Assembly (NCBI GenBank): GCA_009746045.1
Contig: RPFO01000076.1
Coordinates: forward strand, 3,420,420 to 3,484,419
Reading direction: 5' to 3'
From: Mesostigma viride
Lineage: Eukaryota > Streptophyta > Mesostigmatophyceae > Mesostigmatales > Mesostigmataceae
DNA: 64,000 nt
The position numbers were made by a program, and so were the translations under genes. The stretch's first letter is position 1; every line of letters starts with the position of its first letter. The notes below the pieces were generated by a model, which searched no databases, was not told the DNA's origin, and worked only from the letters and a program-made list of their open reading frames with translations. This document shows positions 11,789-22,357 of the stretch, one piece after another.

Positions 11789-12480
11789 CAGGGTCCTGTT
11801 AACCAGGGCCGCCTAGGTAACCCAGTACCCCTTGGGCAGGTCCAAGGGGCAGGTTGTGCTTCCAGCAAGGGGGGTTGGTTGGAGTCTGTTTTATGCACCT
11901 GCGTGCCCTATGCCAATAAAATCTGTTTTGATTTTTTCACACCATGGAATTTCGTGATGCCCACCTTCATAGGTGGGCAGGGGATGTATCTCACATTCTT
12001 TCCACTAGGGTTGTATGCCTTGGTGGATTGGCCTTGAGCTCAGTGGCTCAGGTGCCTCCCATTCAAGTGGAGGGTCAAAGCTCCCTTGACAGGTGGTTAC
12101 CCAGGACCCCAGTTCACTGTGGATCTCTGGGCCACCTGGCCTCACTGTTCAGTGGCAGTAAAGGCATGGGTGCTGTCATGTTGTCTAGTACAACGTGTTC
12201 AGCCCAGGTGCAGGATGCAATATTCCTGTCACCTGTCACCAGGACTTCAGCCACCACTGTGCAGGGCAGGGGTGGCTGGTCCACACACGTTGTGCAGGTG
12301 CAACGTGGCCAGGTCCAGGATGTCATAATCCTGTCACCTGTCACTAGGACTTCAGCCACCACTGTGCAGGGCAGGGGTGGCTGGTCCTCACATGTTGTGC
12401 AGGTGCAACATGGACAGTGCAGGGCGCAATAAACCTGCCTACTGTCACTTCTCAGGTTGCAGGTGACCTGAGCTCAGTTG
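11789..12480 (+). other. Element A 3' region with polyadenylation-like signals
   Basis: No ORF is credible. AATAAA occurs at 11915-11920 and again at 12428-12433. A 105-bp unit is tandemly duplicated in between. The right element border is not clear; a T-run at 12500 follows. Confidence 0.5.
12211..12420 (+). repeat. 105-bp tandem duplication in element A 3' region
   Basis: The unit beginning CAGGATG at 12211 recurs at 12316 with few mismatches, including ACTTCAGCCACCACTGTGC. A third partial copy follows at about 12409. Confidence 0.85.
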
Positions 12481-13280
12481 ACTCAGCCTGGCTGGGTGTT
12501 TTTTTTTTTCTGAGCGGGCGATGATGATGGAACAACATGGAAACCTCTTAAACGGTTTACCTTGGCATTTTTTTTACAGTGGCTCTCTTGGCTGGTGATG
12601 CACTCCCTGGATAGGCAGACAGGCATAGCTATCTCCCTTGTGAGCTCGCGAGGAGGAGGAACTCCCCGGGCATGTTGAGCTAAACTTGATGCCACCAGAA
12701 GTATTGCACGAGTTCTGGGGCCCATCTTTTTCAGTCCAGATGTTGCAGTATGGGTGTCAGTTGCTCAGCACCTCAGTCAGCTTGGAGTCAGTCTCCTAGC
12801 TGGGCAGGATCAGGCTTGAAGTCGCTAGCCTTCAACCTGAAAGGAAAACATAATGGGAGTTAGATGAGATGCTTAGGCTGACACACGGATTTCCGGCCTG
12901 CGCGCCGCGTATTGCCTACCGCGGCTGAGCGGGACACCTTAGTACTGTACGGCAGGGCGTACGGTCCTGCGGTGTCATGTGGACTGACGTGTAGTGCGTG
13001 CCAGACTGTTCCTAGGCTCTAGCTTGACCCGCCAGATCCGGTGTAGCCGGGTCTGACGGGCGGAGTGTTAGCTGGATGCTAGTGACGTGGTCGCATGGCA
13101 TTGCAGTGTACAGTTGTCCACTGGTAGGCGCTGCAGGTAGCGCTGCCATAGGCATATAGGCGTAGCACTGGGGAAGTGCAGCACCCGAGTTTGCCCAGTT
13201 TCCATCCTGAGCCCTCAAGCTTTCACTACATTCCTTGTATTATTGCTAATACAATCGTCATTCTCATTTCCAGCTTTCGT
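12481..13280. other. Unassigned stretch between elements A and B
   Basis: There is no convincing gene. The sequence is moderately GC-rich with short inverted words around 12890-13080. Element B reading frames die out at about 13280, so part of this may be unrelated host DNA or decayed element. Confidence 0.4.
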
Positions 13281-13288
13281 CAGTTGTC

Positions 13289-14526
13289 CTACGTCTCACG
13301 ACGCATTCCAACTTCCACCTCCTTCATCTTGATTACAAACTTGAGCTTGAGTAGACGCCGTGCAGGAGGCAGGTCATTTACAGGTTCCACGCACTTCTTG
13401 GAGATCCAGGCCTCCCCAGATTTAATCAGACCCAGTGTGACCTGGGGACACATAATGGGAGAGGACATAAGCTTCACCAGGCCTGGTAGTTGATAGGGCT
13501 GTGTCCAGCAAGTGAGTGAGGACCAATGCCCAAACTGCTTGGATGACTAGCAGCTGGCAGTATGAGGTCATCAACCAAGGGCTCCTGCCCCTGGCACACT
13601 TGCACACGCTTAACCGACCTGGTTACTGCAAGTGATAGGTGAGTGGTCCTGAAATTAATCAGTGGGACCTGACCAGCCCCTTCCTTAGTCAGGAGAGAGG
13701 ACGTGATCACTACCCCATCCTGGCATAGGAAATTCTGCCCCAGCAGAAGAGCAGGTCCCTGATAGCCCTCCAAGACACAAAAAGCAGTGTCCTGTCCAAG
13801 GATGGGAATAGATACCTCACCCAGTACCTTCACGTGTACCCCGCCACTGAAGTCAGACACAAACTGATAGCTGGGTTCAGTCATGCTGTACCCTGCTGCA
13901 GCTCTGGTCCCAATGATGGAAACCTGAGAATTAGTGTCTACCTCTAAGGCGGTGTCCAGCCCCAGATTGCCATGCCACCTGAGCTTGGCTACCTTGGGCT
14001 GCTTCTTGGCCCTTTGCAGAGCTCCAATCAATCCAGCCAAACTAGTCCCCCTGGGCTTGGTTAGAGCCTTGGGCTTGACAGTTGACTCCCCAGCTGTTGA
14101 CCTTGCAGCCTGTTCAACAAGTACCTCTGCAACCTGGCCAGGGCTGACAGATTCCCCTGCAACAGATGTGGTCGTTGCGTCAGTGATGCCACCTGGGACC
14201 TGAAAATCCTGCAGATCCTGTGAGCCTTGTGCCTGACTGCCCTCATTCATCAGGTTAGGCTTGACATATGACCAACTCAGCCGGTGTACATGCTTTGGTT
14301 CGTCCTCCATGCTGACCAAGCATGCGTGGCTAGCTTCATCAACCTGGGTTACCACCCCAGGACTCCAGCTACCACGTTTGCCATACAGGCTCGGTTCCTT
14401 CCAAGCTAATACTCTCTGACCCACTGTTGGCTCCAGCATCTTCCAACCCCGGTCCTTCTCCCTCAGCTTGGCAAAGGTGACATGTGCAGCATGTTTCCAG
14501 CCCTCCAGCCGACATGTGGGGGGCAC
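13289..14526 (-). pseudogene. Element B integrase C-terminal module, protease-like domain and RT start
   Basis: The 14526-13474 ORF opens with the SH3-like integrase tail (GQRVLAWKEPSLYGKRGSWS, residues ~40-100), a Ser/Thr-rich linker, and then the protease-like domain with LEVDTNSQVSIIG (DTN in place of DTG) and FCVLEGYQGPALLLGQNFL. It ends with the GPHSLAGHSPINY segment that leads into RT in A and C. The next frame (13477-13289) carries the RT start and then stops. Integrase tail and protease share one frame here, which argues that the ancestral polyprotein ran INT to PR without interruption. Confidence 0.7.
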
Positions 14527-15374
14527 AGGCCATGATATAGACCCATTGGGCTGACAGCAACTCCATCATAGTAGAAATTGACCCTGCTGTTCAGCTGCTG
14601 CTCCACGTTCCTCAACCATGCACTCCTGACAAGTGCAGGTGCAGACAAGGGTACCCAGTCTTCAGAGATGATCAATTTCTTGACCTCCTGGATTGCCCTC
14701 TCTATAGCACCCTGCTGCCCATGAGCCTCCCTAGGTGTAACCAGCAACTCAGGAAGGGTGGGATCACCCTTGAGATGCTGAAACTGCATGTCCACCTGGA
14801 TCCTTGTGGTAGGAAACTTGGCTCTTACATTCTGCAGGGCAGCCAGCAAGTACCTGTTCTTCATATAAGGTAAATGCTCTAGCACCTTGTACTTTGTGTA
14901 CCTGTCCACGCACACCAACAGTTGCATGCCCCTGATGTGTTGGATATCACACTGCAGATCACCAATGCTCTGAGGTAGAGCTTTGGCATGTGATTTCCTG
15001 GGCTTGTTGGAGGACAACTGGCACTTACACCGTGAGGCAGCTTGCTGGCACGGCTTGAGAAGGGGTGCCCTGCCCATACGGAAGGCAAAGTTGTTTGACA
15101 GAGAAGTGGCATGCCCAAACATGTTGTGGATCTGGGCACCCAACTCCTGGTACACGGAGGAAGCAGTCCCTGGCACAGTCAGGACTGTGCTGTCAGGTTG
15201 TCCAGCATCACCATGCTGACTTCCATCCTGTTCTGACTCAGAGCCTGAGTCACCCTGCTCATGCCCAACACCTGGACCGCCAGCAGGGACCACATGCATA
15301 CCACCAGAGGCCTTCACACCCCTCTGTGGTTGTACATTGGTTTCTCTCAAACTGAGAGGTCCACCCTCCAGCAC
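14463..15374 (-). pseudogene. Element B integrase core
   Basis: An acidic/Ser-rich lead is followed by H83 and H88 (IHNMFGH), a Cys pair in SRCKCQ, and core acids D143 (QCDIQHIRG), D195 (IQVDMQFQH) and E225 (QQGAIERAI). There are 29 residues between D195 and E225, exactly as in element A. The frame is lost at the beginning of the C-terminal module. Confidence 0.7.
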
Positions 15375-15573
15375 GAGGATGCATGGAGTCAGACATTCTT
15401 ACAGCTGCACCAGCTGTCAAGGACGTCTTCATAGGAACCTGTACCTCTCCAGGTGACCTGGGGCCATCCTGAACCTGGAGATCACCCTCTTGTTGCCCAG
15501 ATATAAAATCTGCATTGGAGCACCTGGCCTCCCCTTTGGGTGAATTAAGGTGTGCAGGGGTTGCCTCAGACAG

Positions 15574-16695
15574 TCACTGCTCCTTGCTGTCTTCTTGTTG
15601 ACTGCCCTTTGAAGGCTGGCCTGCCTGGGACTTGTTGTTGTTCTTGTTGTTGTTTTTGTTGTTGTTATTCTTGTTGCTGCCCTGGCCCTGGGTCTTCTTG
15701 AAGCTGGGACACTCCTTCTTGATGTGCCCCCACCCCTTGCACAGGTAGCACTGGATCTTTGACTTGCCCTGGCCACCGCCCCCGTTGTCAGATGCGTTGC
15801 CCTGCTTGGGCTGACCACCCACCCGCCTGAACACCGACTTGGAGTGTGACCTCCCGTCAGGGTCGGGTGAATGATTGGCCTTCCGCTTGTTGTGGTTGCC
15901 CCTACGCCCTCCTTGGCTTCTGCCAGCCTCAGACGATTTGGAGCCCCCCTGGGTACGCCCACCTGCCTGTGTTGCCTTCACTGCTGGCACCCCACCCTCA
16001 AACAGCTCCTCCGCTTCAAGGGCCTGCTTGATGATGACCTTGTAGGCCTTCATGGTGGAGTGAGGAGCACACATGACCTTGAGAGATCCACGTGTGGCCT
16101 TATCCAGCCCAGAGACCTTCAACCAGTTGGTCAGGGCTATACTGTCTGCCACGTTGAAACCGTGGGCCCTGCCTTCCTCAACCATTTTGCAATAGTTAAG
16201 GAAATTCTGGATGAGATCCCCCTTGACCTCCCACCCTTGATACTTGTCTTGCCAATGGATGCCGACCTTCTTGCGTTGGTCTTCAAGCAGCTCCTTCAGC
16301 TCAGCTACATAGACTGCCCAGGCCTTGTTGGCCTTCTTGCATTCCCTGGTTAGGTCCTTGATCTGATCAGTGCACTTGCCAAACGTGCTGCTGCCTATCC
16401 AGATCTGATAGTAGTTGGTACCCCCGTACAAACTAGGAAACCCTTCCAGCCCTTCTACAAACTTTTCAGCCTGCTTAGGCTTGGAGTCAGATGTCACAGG
16501 TTGTAGCTGATTTACAATTGATAAGCCCTGAGTGGTAAGGTCAAATCCATGTACAGCTTGTGTATTATTAGGGGTGTGATGTACATTGGTAATTTCCCCG
16601 GTGACACCCACGTCATCTACGTGAGCTGTCCCACTACCAGCACCACCATTATTCCCGCTGGCTGGGGCACCCTTGCTACGGCGCCCGTCTGCCAT
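15574..16695 (-). CDS. Element B gag with CCHC knuckle and Asn/Lys-rich tail
   Basis: This is a 373-residue ORF from ATG 16695. Residues ~70-230 form a helical gag-like core (FPSLYGGTNYYQIWIG; NLLNYC-type helices; LKVSGLDKATRGSLKVM). Residues ~316-329 are the zinc knuckle CYLCKGWGHIKKEC. The tail is Asn/Lys-rich (NKNNNNKNNNKNNNK), echoing the poly-Asn tract of element A. It would be the structural and nucleic-acid-binding protein. It ends about 200 bp before the integrase ORF, in another frame. Confidence 0.75.
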   Translation of the reverse strand: MADGRRSKGAPASGNNGGAGSGTAHVDDVGVTGEITNVHHTPNNTQAVHGFDLTTQGLSIVNQLQPVTSDSKPKQAEKFVEGLEGFPSLYGGTNYYQIWIGSSTFGKCTDQIKDLTRECKKANKAWAVYVAELKELLEDQRKKVGIHWQDKYQGWEVKGDLIQNFLNYCKMVEEGRAHGFNVADSIALTNWLKVSGLDKATRGSLKVMCAPHSTMKAYKVIIKQALEAEELFEGGVPAVKATQAGGRTQGGSKSSEAGRSQGGRRGNHNKRKANHSPDPDGRSHSKSVFRRVGGQPKQGNASDNGGGGQGKSKIQCYLCKGWGHIKKECPSFKKTQGQGSNKNNNNKNNNKNNNKSQAGQPSKGSQQEDSKEQ

Positions 16696-16863
16696 GATGC
16701 ACTACAAGCTGTCCTAGAAAAACTTGAGCAAAGCTAGCAGCAAAAGAAAGTATGTACAAAACTGTCGACTATTGCCGCCTGCACCGGTGTCGCCGCCGCC
16801 CCCGCGAAATGCCGTTGAAGTGTCGACTAAATGCCGACGAGCACTGGAGAAATGGCCGACGTT

Positions 16864-17616
16864 TTAATAGTCAAGGCCACGAAAGTCACAGTACTCATAT
16901 GCAAACCGATCGGCGTCCTCCATGTCGGGCGTGATAGCCGGACCCGCACCGGTGTGGATCAACACCGGCGTATTCGCCGGGTTTTGCGTCGGAATGAAAA
17001 TCGCAACGCGCCGACGCGCGACAAGGCGAAGAGGATGCGTAAAGATGGAAAGAAGCTCCCAGCCCGCTGGGATCCACTCACGCAAAGCCGAGAGAAATGC
17101 CACCAGGTTTATGAGGACCTGGCGCTCGCGAGTGCGGACGCCGCGAGTGAGCAGCGAGAGCAACGCGATGTCTTGAAACAAATTTGTAGAGACCACAGGC
17201 GCGCCCCCCGTGCGCGTCGAGGCCCAGTTTTGTAAATTGCGCTGATACCCGGTGAGCGACGAAATGGCGTTATCCACCTCCTCAATGGCGGTGGTGACCT
17301 CGTTCACCGAACGCAGGCCTCCGCGGACCTGGACCGTAAAAGCCGAAAGAATATTTCGGATTTGGTCTAATGGACCACGAATCGCCGGCACCAGCGGCGG
17401 CAAGCGGGGGTCTGCTGGAAAATCTCCCAGCAACGGGAGCGCTGCTCGCTGTCGACGATGCAATTCGTCGAGTGAAATCGTGACCTCGTCAAGGAGAGCT
17501 TGCCACGATGCAGCAACCGGCTGCGGCTCACGCGGACGTGGAGCCGGTAATGGATCTGCCGGCGGAGCAGCTACTTCCTCATCGGTAGGAATGCGGAAGT
17601 CTTCGGAATTCGGCAT
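16864..17616 (-). CDS. Unrecognised 250-residue protein with its own TATA box
   Basis: ATG 17616 begins MPNSEDFRIPTDEEVAAPPA; the frame is open 33 codons upstream, but this Met is the first that is not preceded by a low-complexity lead. There is an N-terminal Pro/Ala-rich segment (residues 10-40), then helical, leucine-rich sequence (LDELHRRQRAALPLLGDF; LDQIRNILSAFTVQV; VNEVTTAIEEVDNAISSLTG), a hydrophobic stretch (LLSIFTHPLRLVARRRVAIF) and an acidic C-terminus. I recognise no family. It lies directly upstream of element B gag on the same strand. It could be an additional element-encoded protein, a viral-type structural protein or a host gene. Confidence 0.5.
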   Translation of the reverse strand: MPNSEDFRIPTDEEVAAPPADPLPAPRPREPQPVAASWQALLDEVTISLDELHRRQRAALPLLGDFPADPRLPPLVPAIRGPLDQIRNILSAFTVQVRGGLRSVNEVTTAIEEVDNAISSLTGYQRNLQNWASTRTGGAPVVSTNLFQDIALLSLLTRGVRTRERQVLINLVAFLSALREWIPAGWELLSIFTHPLRLVARRRVAIFIPTQNPANTPVLIHTGAGPAITPDMEDADRFAYEYCDFRGLDY

Positions 17617-17823
17617 GATCGTGAAAAGGCGAGTAATACGAGTTTTGAGAGGGTTGTGCAGAATTCCGCCATGGTTCTTGCAGGAAATGTTGCCTTTATT
17701 ATGAATAAGGAACACAGACGTAAGTCACGTCACTTCCAAGACTGCACAAAGCACAGGCGACAGGGTCGCAGTGCCAAGAGAGCGTGCACGCAAGAACTAG
17801 CGTCCCGGTGCTACCAAGTCACA

Positions 17824-17832
17824 CATATATAG
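17824..17832 (-). promoter_or_regulatory. TATA-box-like element
   Basis: The minus strand reads CTATATATGTG here, about 210 bp upstream of the ATG at 17616. It is the only clear TATA motif upstream of that ORF. Confidence 0.4.
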
Positions 17833-17879
17833 GTTGCTAGGGACGCGTCCAAGTATTCAGCTGCACTGTCACAGCTGAA

Positions 17880-18040
17880 CTGTCAATCAATTGATTACAC
17901 AGACTCTGGCACGCCTTTGGCGCGCAGATCTATCAATTGTCCATACGGCTAGTCCTGTGGACCTATCCGTACGCTGCTCAGCATCAATTGTCTCATAGGT
18001 CCTGGCGCGCTATAGCACGCCTACCTATCAATTGACCATC
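17880..18040. promoter_or_regulatory. Cluster of TCAATTG motifs
   Basis: TCAATTG or its complement CAATTGA occurs at least four times in about 150 bp (near 17888, 17932, 17982 and 18030), interleaved with GCGCGC-containing words and CAAGTCCTG repeats. The regular recurrence upstream of the TATA motif looks like a cis-element array, or a decayed LTR U3. Function unknown. Confidence 0.35.
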
Positions 18041-18364
18041 AAGTCCTGTACAAGTCCTGTCAACGTCCTGCGGACTGTCAAAGTGACACTTGTACATCCT
18101 GTGTCCGTACGCGCCCACAGTGGCGCGCCGGGTACTGTCGGCACAGCCTAGGAAACGTCATAACTTTTACGTTCCTTAACCAAATGAGGCGTTCAAGGTG
18201 CCGTTGGAAAGAGCGTAACAATCTCTATCCATCTAACGTAAATCCTTTACGTTAACTGGATCCATGTTTAATTAATTAAAAAGAAAAACAATGTAAGTTG
18301 CCTTAAGAAAAGGATAGGAATCTAAATTGAAGCAATGAAGGCAAAAGGAAAAACCTTGAATGTC

Positions 18365-18778
18365 TTAAGCAAAGAAAACAATTAAAATCAATCCTTTAAC
18401 CACAGTAATGGATAGGGAACCAAACTCTAAGGTGGGAGGAGTATCTGAGCTAGATGAGGGTGCAGCCCGTCTAGGGGGAGAAGAAGGAGGGGTAGCAAAG
18501 CCTAGAGATTCCACGGGAGGACGACCATGAGGAATAGAACGTACATGTAGGCCTAAATCTGATTCACTATGGTCTATAAGGAACTGCTGAGCTTCTTCAA
18601 AGGTCACAAATTTCTTATACCTAACTACGTTATATATACGGTTCTGAACTATCTTCCTAGCGTCGGACCAAGAAAGGAAAATGGCGGACCATTGAGGCGT
18701 AATCACTACGTAATATTTGGCTAAGCTATTATCGCTGGAAGAATGGGAAGGAGCAGTAAAAGCACGCCGCTGGCTCAT
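18365..18778 (-). CDS. Second viroplasmin-like (RNase H1 N-terminal-type) small protein
   Basis: This is a 137-residue ORF with ATG at 18778. Residues 20-75 (AKYYVVITPQWSAIFLSW, then SDARKIVQN and YKKFVTFEEAQQFLIDH) give the same small hybrid-binding fold pattern as the ORF at 4363-4701. The tail is Ser/Pro-rich, ending in a hydrophobic LILIVFF. The closing segments of the two proteins are alike (FSQLTIG versus FGSLSIT). It lies about 530 bp inside an LTR (19865-19311) in the same arrangement as the first copy. No gag follows before the unrelated ORF at 17616, so the host element is truncated. Confidence 0.6.
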   Translation of the reverse strand: MSQRRAFTAPSHSSSDNSLAKYYVVITPQWSAIFLSWSDARKIVQNRIYNVVRYKKFVTFEEAQQFLIDHSESDLGLHVRSIPHGRPPVESLGFATPPSSPPRRAAPSSSSDTPPTLEFGSLSITVVKGLILIVFFA

Positions 18779-19310
18779 GGTAACGCACCTGGTAGGTCTT
18801 GTGACGTCACGCTAGAAGGAGAAGGAGTAGGCGACTTAGCTGGGTTATCTGGAGCACCGAAAGCAGCACGAGGGCGGCAATAGTCCAGCGCTCGTCCTAA
18901 AATCAGCGACCCAGTATCTCTGCGGGTGCGGCCGTCCAATAAACAGCAGCACGAAGGAAAAAGGTGTAGTCTACCACGACGCTAATCGTCCCACTATGGC
19001 CGAACCGAACAATTATCCTCTATCTACGACAGGAAGCAACCATACGCAGGAAAACAAAGCGAAGGAGCTATCTAACAAAGCGAAGGAGCTATCTATAAAA
19101 GGATTTTTCCGCTACGAGCAGGTCTAGCATCTAGGCAGAGCGTGTCCCGAACCGTGCAGCACTACTCTCCCAGCTTGAAGGCGACCCGCCCATTACCTGT
19201 CAAGTAGGTGTCGTCTTCGTTTCCCTGGACGCGGAAGGGTTGTTGCAAAGGCGTATGTGACAAGGGATCGTCGTCTCGCTCTCTACCTACGAAAGTTCCT
19301 CCGGAACCAT
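18779..19310 (-). other. Leader between LTR and viroplasmin-like ORF
   Basis: By position this corresponds to the leader of the gypsy-like element at 4702-5434. A direct repeat AACAAAGCGAAGGAGCTATCT occurs twice at about 19053-19095. No gene is credible. Confidence 0.4.
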
Positions 19311-19865
19311 TGTTACGTCCTAAACTTCTACCACCACCTCTACCTCTACCTGGCCTAACGCTACCTAAACTAGTCAGGCCACCTCTACTCAATCCCCTAG
19401 CGAAAGACGAACGAGACGATCCAGATCTCAATGCATTCACGTTTGTATTACTATAATACGCCATAAGCCATTTACACAAACCCGTTTACTCTAGGAATAG
19501 AGGAAGGAAACACAACTACACTGCCGTGACCCAAGCTAATATGTGTTAATTCATTTAACACACGCCGAGTGCCAACACGAGGGGTAGAACGTGCATAAAT
19601 GGTCACTAACGGTCCAGCATGCTCGGGCCGACATGGCCCTCGCCTACAGATGCACAGATGCACGCTGGTCCACTACATTCTACCCAAAGGATAAGGACCA
19701 CTACTAAAGTACGCGGCGCGACGCCCAAAAGCATCCAATGCACCACAGTACTGTTACGAGGACAACAGTGTCCCAGTACGAACTACACGTACTGACCTAG
19801 GAACGACCGAGGCAAAAGACCTAATTTACGTCCGTAACTACAACGAATTGTTACGCGACGTAACA
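19311..19865 (-). repeat. LTR D1 (gypsy-like, minus orientation)
   Basis: Minus-strand ends are TGTTACGTCGCGTAACA and GGACGTAACA; length is 555 bp. It is followed after one base by the PBS-like TGGTTCCGGAGG and then by the viroplasmin-like ORF. It is homologous in inverted orientation to 22736-23293. Confidence 0.7.
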
Positions 19866-21379
19866 CTGGCCAGGGAGATATGCTTGAGCAAAGTTAGGGG
19901 GGTACCATGGTCCAACGGGACCGACGTGCAGGAAAAATATTGACGCGCACGGCTATGGCGGTGCAAAAACTGACTGGTACGAGAGAATGGCTTGACGTAT
20001 TGGACTCAGATTTTGTAGGCATGATCCTTAGATCCTAATTTAATATACCTAGCCATGGAAGGTTCGGAGATGCGTAGATGGGTCTCGGGGTGCTGGTCGG
20101 CGCAGCAAATGATGTTAGCGGCCAGGCAGTGATGGTGCGAGTGCTGCATGTTGCTAGGCCGAATTTTCCCAGACATCTGCGCATCGATCAATTTAGTACG
20201 TTGTTCCCAACAAGATTTATTAGCATTGGCAGCCAGTAAAGGCTCGAGGCTACGTCCATTACTCTGGCGTGCTGGCTCGCGCAAGAAAGGTAATCTGCTG
20301 TACGTACCGACCCGGTACGTTCTAGCCTCCAAGCGTGTTCTATTAGCCGTATATAGTTGTATTATCGTTTAAAGCTAATATCAGAGTTATTACCGAGGGG
20401 TTGTGATAGCCTTTTTGTTGTTTTGCTGCCTCTACGCATCGGCTTGTCATGGTTGGGGAATACCATCAGGTCAAGCAGATTTTGGACCATGTTTGGTCAC
20501 CGTTAGCTGATGCTGCGACGGAAATAGCGAGGTAACGATTGTTATCGGTCACTAATATGGTAACGTTGATTACCCAATGCTTTTCCTTGGTCAAGCACCC
20601 CGAGACAAGTTCTTTTCTGACCAGTGTTAGGCGTGGCTTCTTGTTTTGCTGGCCAACGCCCACCTTCTTGTTTTGCATCCATTGCATGTGAAAATTGTGG
20701 AGATACCCATAACCGGTTTGCATGGGAGCATTATACCAACTTATTCCTATTGGTTTATTCATTGTTTCCAAGAACATAGAGGTGTTTTGTCGTTCATTGG
20801 GTGTGTTAGTGATGTAGCTCCTTGCCACCCTTTGTACGCGCGCTTTAGGCCTTGATATGAGCCTTACACCTATTGTATAGCATGAGCTTGTGTCTTATTA
20901 TATGCTGGATATGGTGTTGGCATTGCTTTTGTGGCCATCTAGTTGTTGTTTTGTGCCACTTTGGGATAGGAAACCTATACGGCAGTTCTAGCAACCGTCC
21001 CAAAATAGCTTGCACCGTTAGAACGGTCTGAGCTATTTTGGGCTGTTTGCTACCTAGCATGTGCAGTTCTGTGACATTTCATGCTGTGAATGCATTGATG
21101 GCATGCCTGTGATCCTAATAAACTGCCTTTAAAAGGCCAGGGCCACCTGATTTGTGTAAATGGTCTATAATGCATTATATATGTCTCCAACCCCATGTGC
21201 ACCGTACCCCTCTGGGGGGGTGCTATTTATAGTATGCATGGGGCATGGATATGTGACCAACCACATTACCCCAACTTTATTCAACATAAAAGCATGCTTG
21301 GTTCCAAGGGTGGGCCAGAAAATGTTATTAGGCTAGATACTCTCAGGCGCACAACGATACCCAAACTCAGTCCGTTCTG
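19866..21379. other. Unassigned stretch between LTR D1 and the 325-residue ORF
   Basis: There is no recognisable gene. A strong hairpin sits at 20999-21042, with arms CCCAAAATAGCT and AGCTATTTTGGG and a nested ACCGTTAGAACGGT palindrome. AT-rich words and TATA-like motifs occur near 21170. It is probably internal sequence of decayed LTR elements. Confidence 0.4.
20999..21042. repeat. 12-bp perfect inverted repeat (hairpin)
   Basis: CCCAAAATAGCT at 20999-21010 and its complement AGCTATTTTGGG at 21031-21042 are separated by 20 bp that itself contains ACCGTTAGAACGGT. Confidence 0.8.
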
Positions 21380-22357
21380 GTGGTTCCAGTCCAGACGGTT
21401 GAAGAGTTAAGGGAGTTGTCCCAGGGCGACCGGGAACGTGCCCCCTCTGTGGTGCATGCTACGCCGGAGTCGCGAGATTCGCCCGTTCCTGGGTATGGGA
21501 TGTCTGCGCTCGCGTGCCGACAGTGTGACCTCCCGCGCGTCGCTCCGGAGCTTTCCATTTCACCCATGTCCTATGGGTTTTCCCAGGTGTGTCGGGCGCC
21601 GCGGGACCGTAACCTACCCATTGATACTGATCGGCCTCCTTTTGACATGGTTATTGTAGCAGATCCTGTGTTCCAAAGTGAGATCCTGGTTCGTCGAGTC
21701 CTGTATCGCTGGGCGAGGCGTCATAACGACTTGGACACCTACGGTGGTTACCAGTGGGCTTACCCTCCGCCTCTGGGCATTATGGCCTCAGATGCCCTTA
21801 CGGTCGAGTACCCTGCCGCGCCTGGTGCTACGTATGGTGCGGTGCACCTGCAGCCCCTCCTGGAGTGGGATGCCCGTCGCCCAGTGCCACTTCCGGGCCA
21901 GGGCCTGGATTCCCGTGGCCATCCTCCCCCTCGGGCTAGCGACTATCTAGAGACGTTTGGGTCGCGACAGTGCGCTCGTCGGTGGCGCACACGTGAGATT
22001 CGGCATATCAGGTTGTGGCCGGCTAATGTGGAGCCTCTGCTAGATCTGTTCTTCCCGACGGGTCTGCGTCATCGGATCCGGTACCATCGCCTACTCCTTC
22101 GGGCTCTCTGTTTGATCGCGGTAGAGCCTTTTCTACGCCTCTTTGCCTGTGGCTTCTTAGACTGGGCCCGGGGCCAGGTGGTCCTAACGCAGCATAGGTA
22201 TTACTGGGCCTTTCTGGGCCTTTTTCCTGATGGCGTGTGGGCCGATGTTTTCCTCACTGTAGATAGGCATGATAACGCGGACAACGTGGCCCACTACCAT
22301 GCGTATCTGGATGTCCTGCTGGCCTCGCGTGGTACCTACCAGACTGAGGGCAACTAG
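21380..22357 (+). CDS. Unrecognised 3' ORF of a plus-strand LTR element
   Basis: The frame is open for 325 codons; the first ATG gives residues from 21497 (MSALACRQC). It is rich in Arg, Trp, Tyr and Pro (YGGYQWAYPPPLG; WPANVEPLLDLFFPTGL; HRYYWAFLGLFPDGVWADVF), looks globular and has no signal peptide. It ends 378 bp before a polypurine tract and 3' LTR (22736-23293) on the same strand, so it is probably the last ORF of an LTR element whose 5' part is missing. I do not recognise it as integrase, env or any other family. Confidence 0.5.
   Translation: MVPVQTVEELRELSQGDRERAPSVVHATPESRDSPVPGYGMSALACRQCDLPRVAPELSISPMSYGFSQVCRAPRDRNLPIDTDRPPFDMVIVADPVFQSEILVRRVLYRWARRHNDLDTYGGYQWAYPPPLGIMASDALTVEYPAAPGATYGAVHLQPLLEWDARRPVPLPGQGLDSRGHPPPRASDYLETFGSRQCARRWRTREIRHIRLWPANVEPLLDLFFPTGLRHRIRYHRLLLRALCLIAVEPFLRLFACGFLDWARGQVVLTQHRYYWAFLGLFPDGVWADVFLTVDRHDNADNVAHYHAYLDVLLASRGTYQTEGN

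Larger units (their letters stand above)
13281..16695 (-). mobile_element. Element B: 3'-truncated relative of element A (GAG-INT-PR-RT start)
   Basis: On the minus strand: gag with CCHC (16695-15574), integrase (15374-14463, C-terminal module continuing in the next ORF), protease (13474-14526), and the first ~60 residues of RT (13477-13289, with LKLKFVIKMKEVE matching LRLKFV in A and C). The rest of RT and RNase H are missing. The INT-before-PR order is the same as in A and C although the proteins are highly divergent, so it is not a private rearrangement of one copy. Confidence 0.8.
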
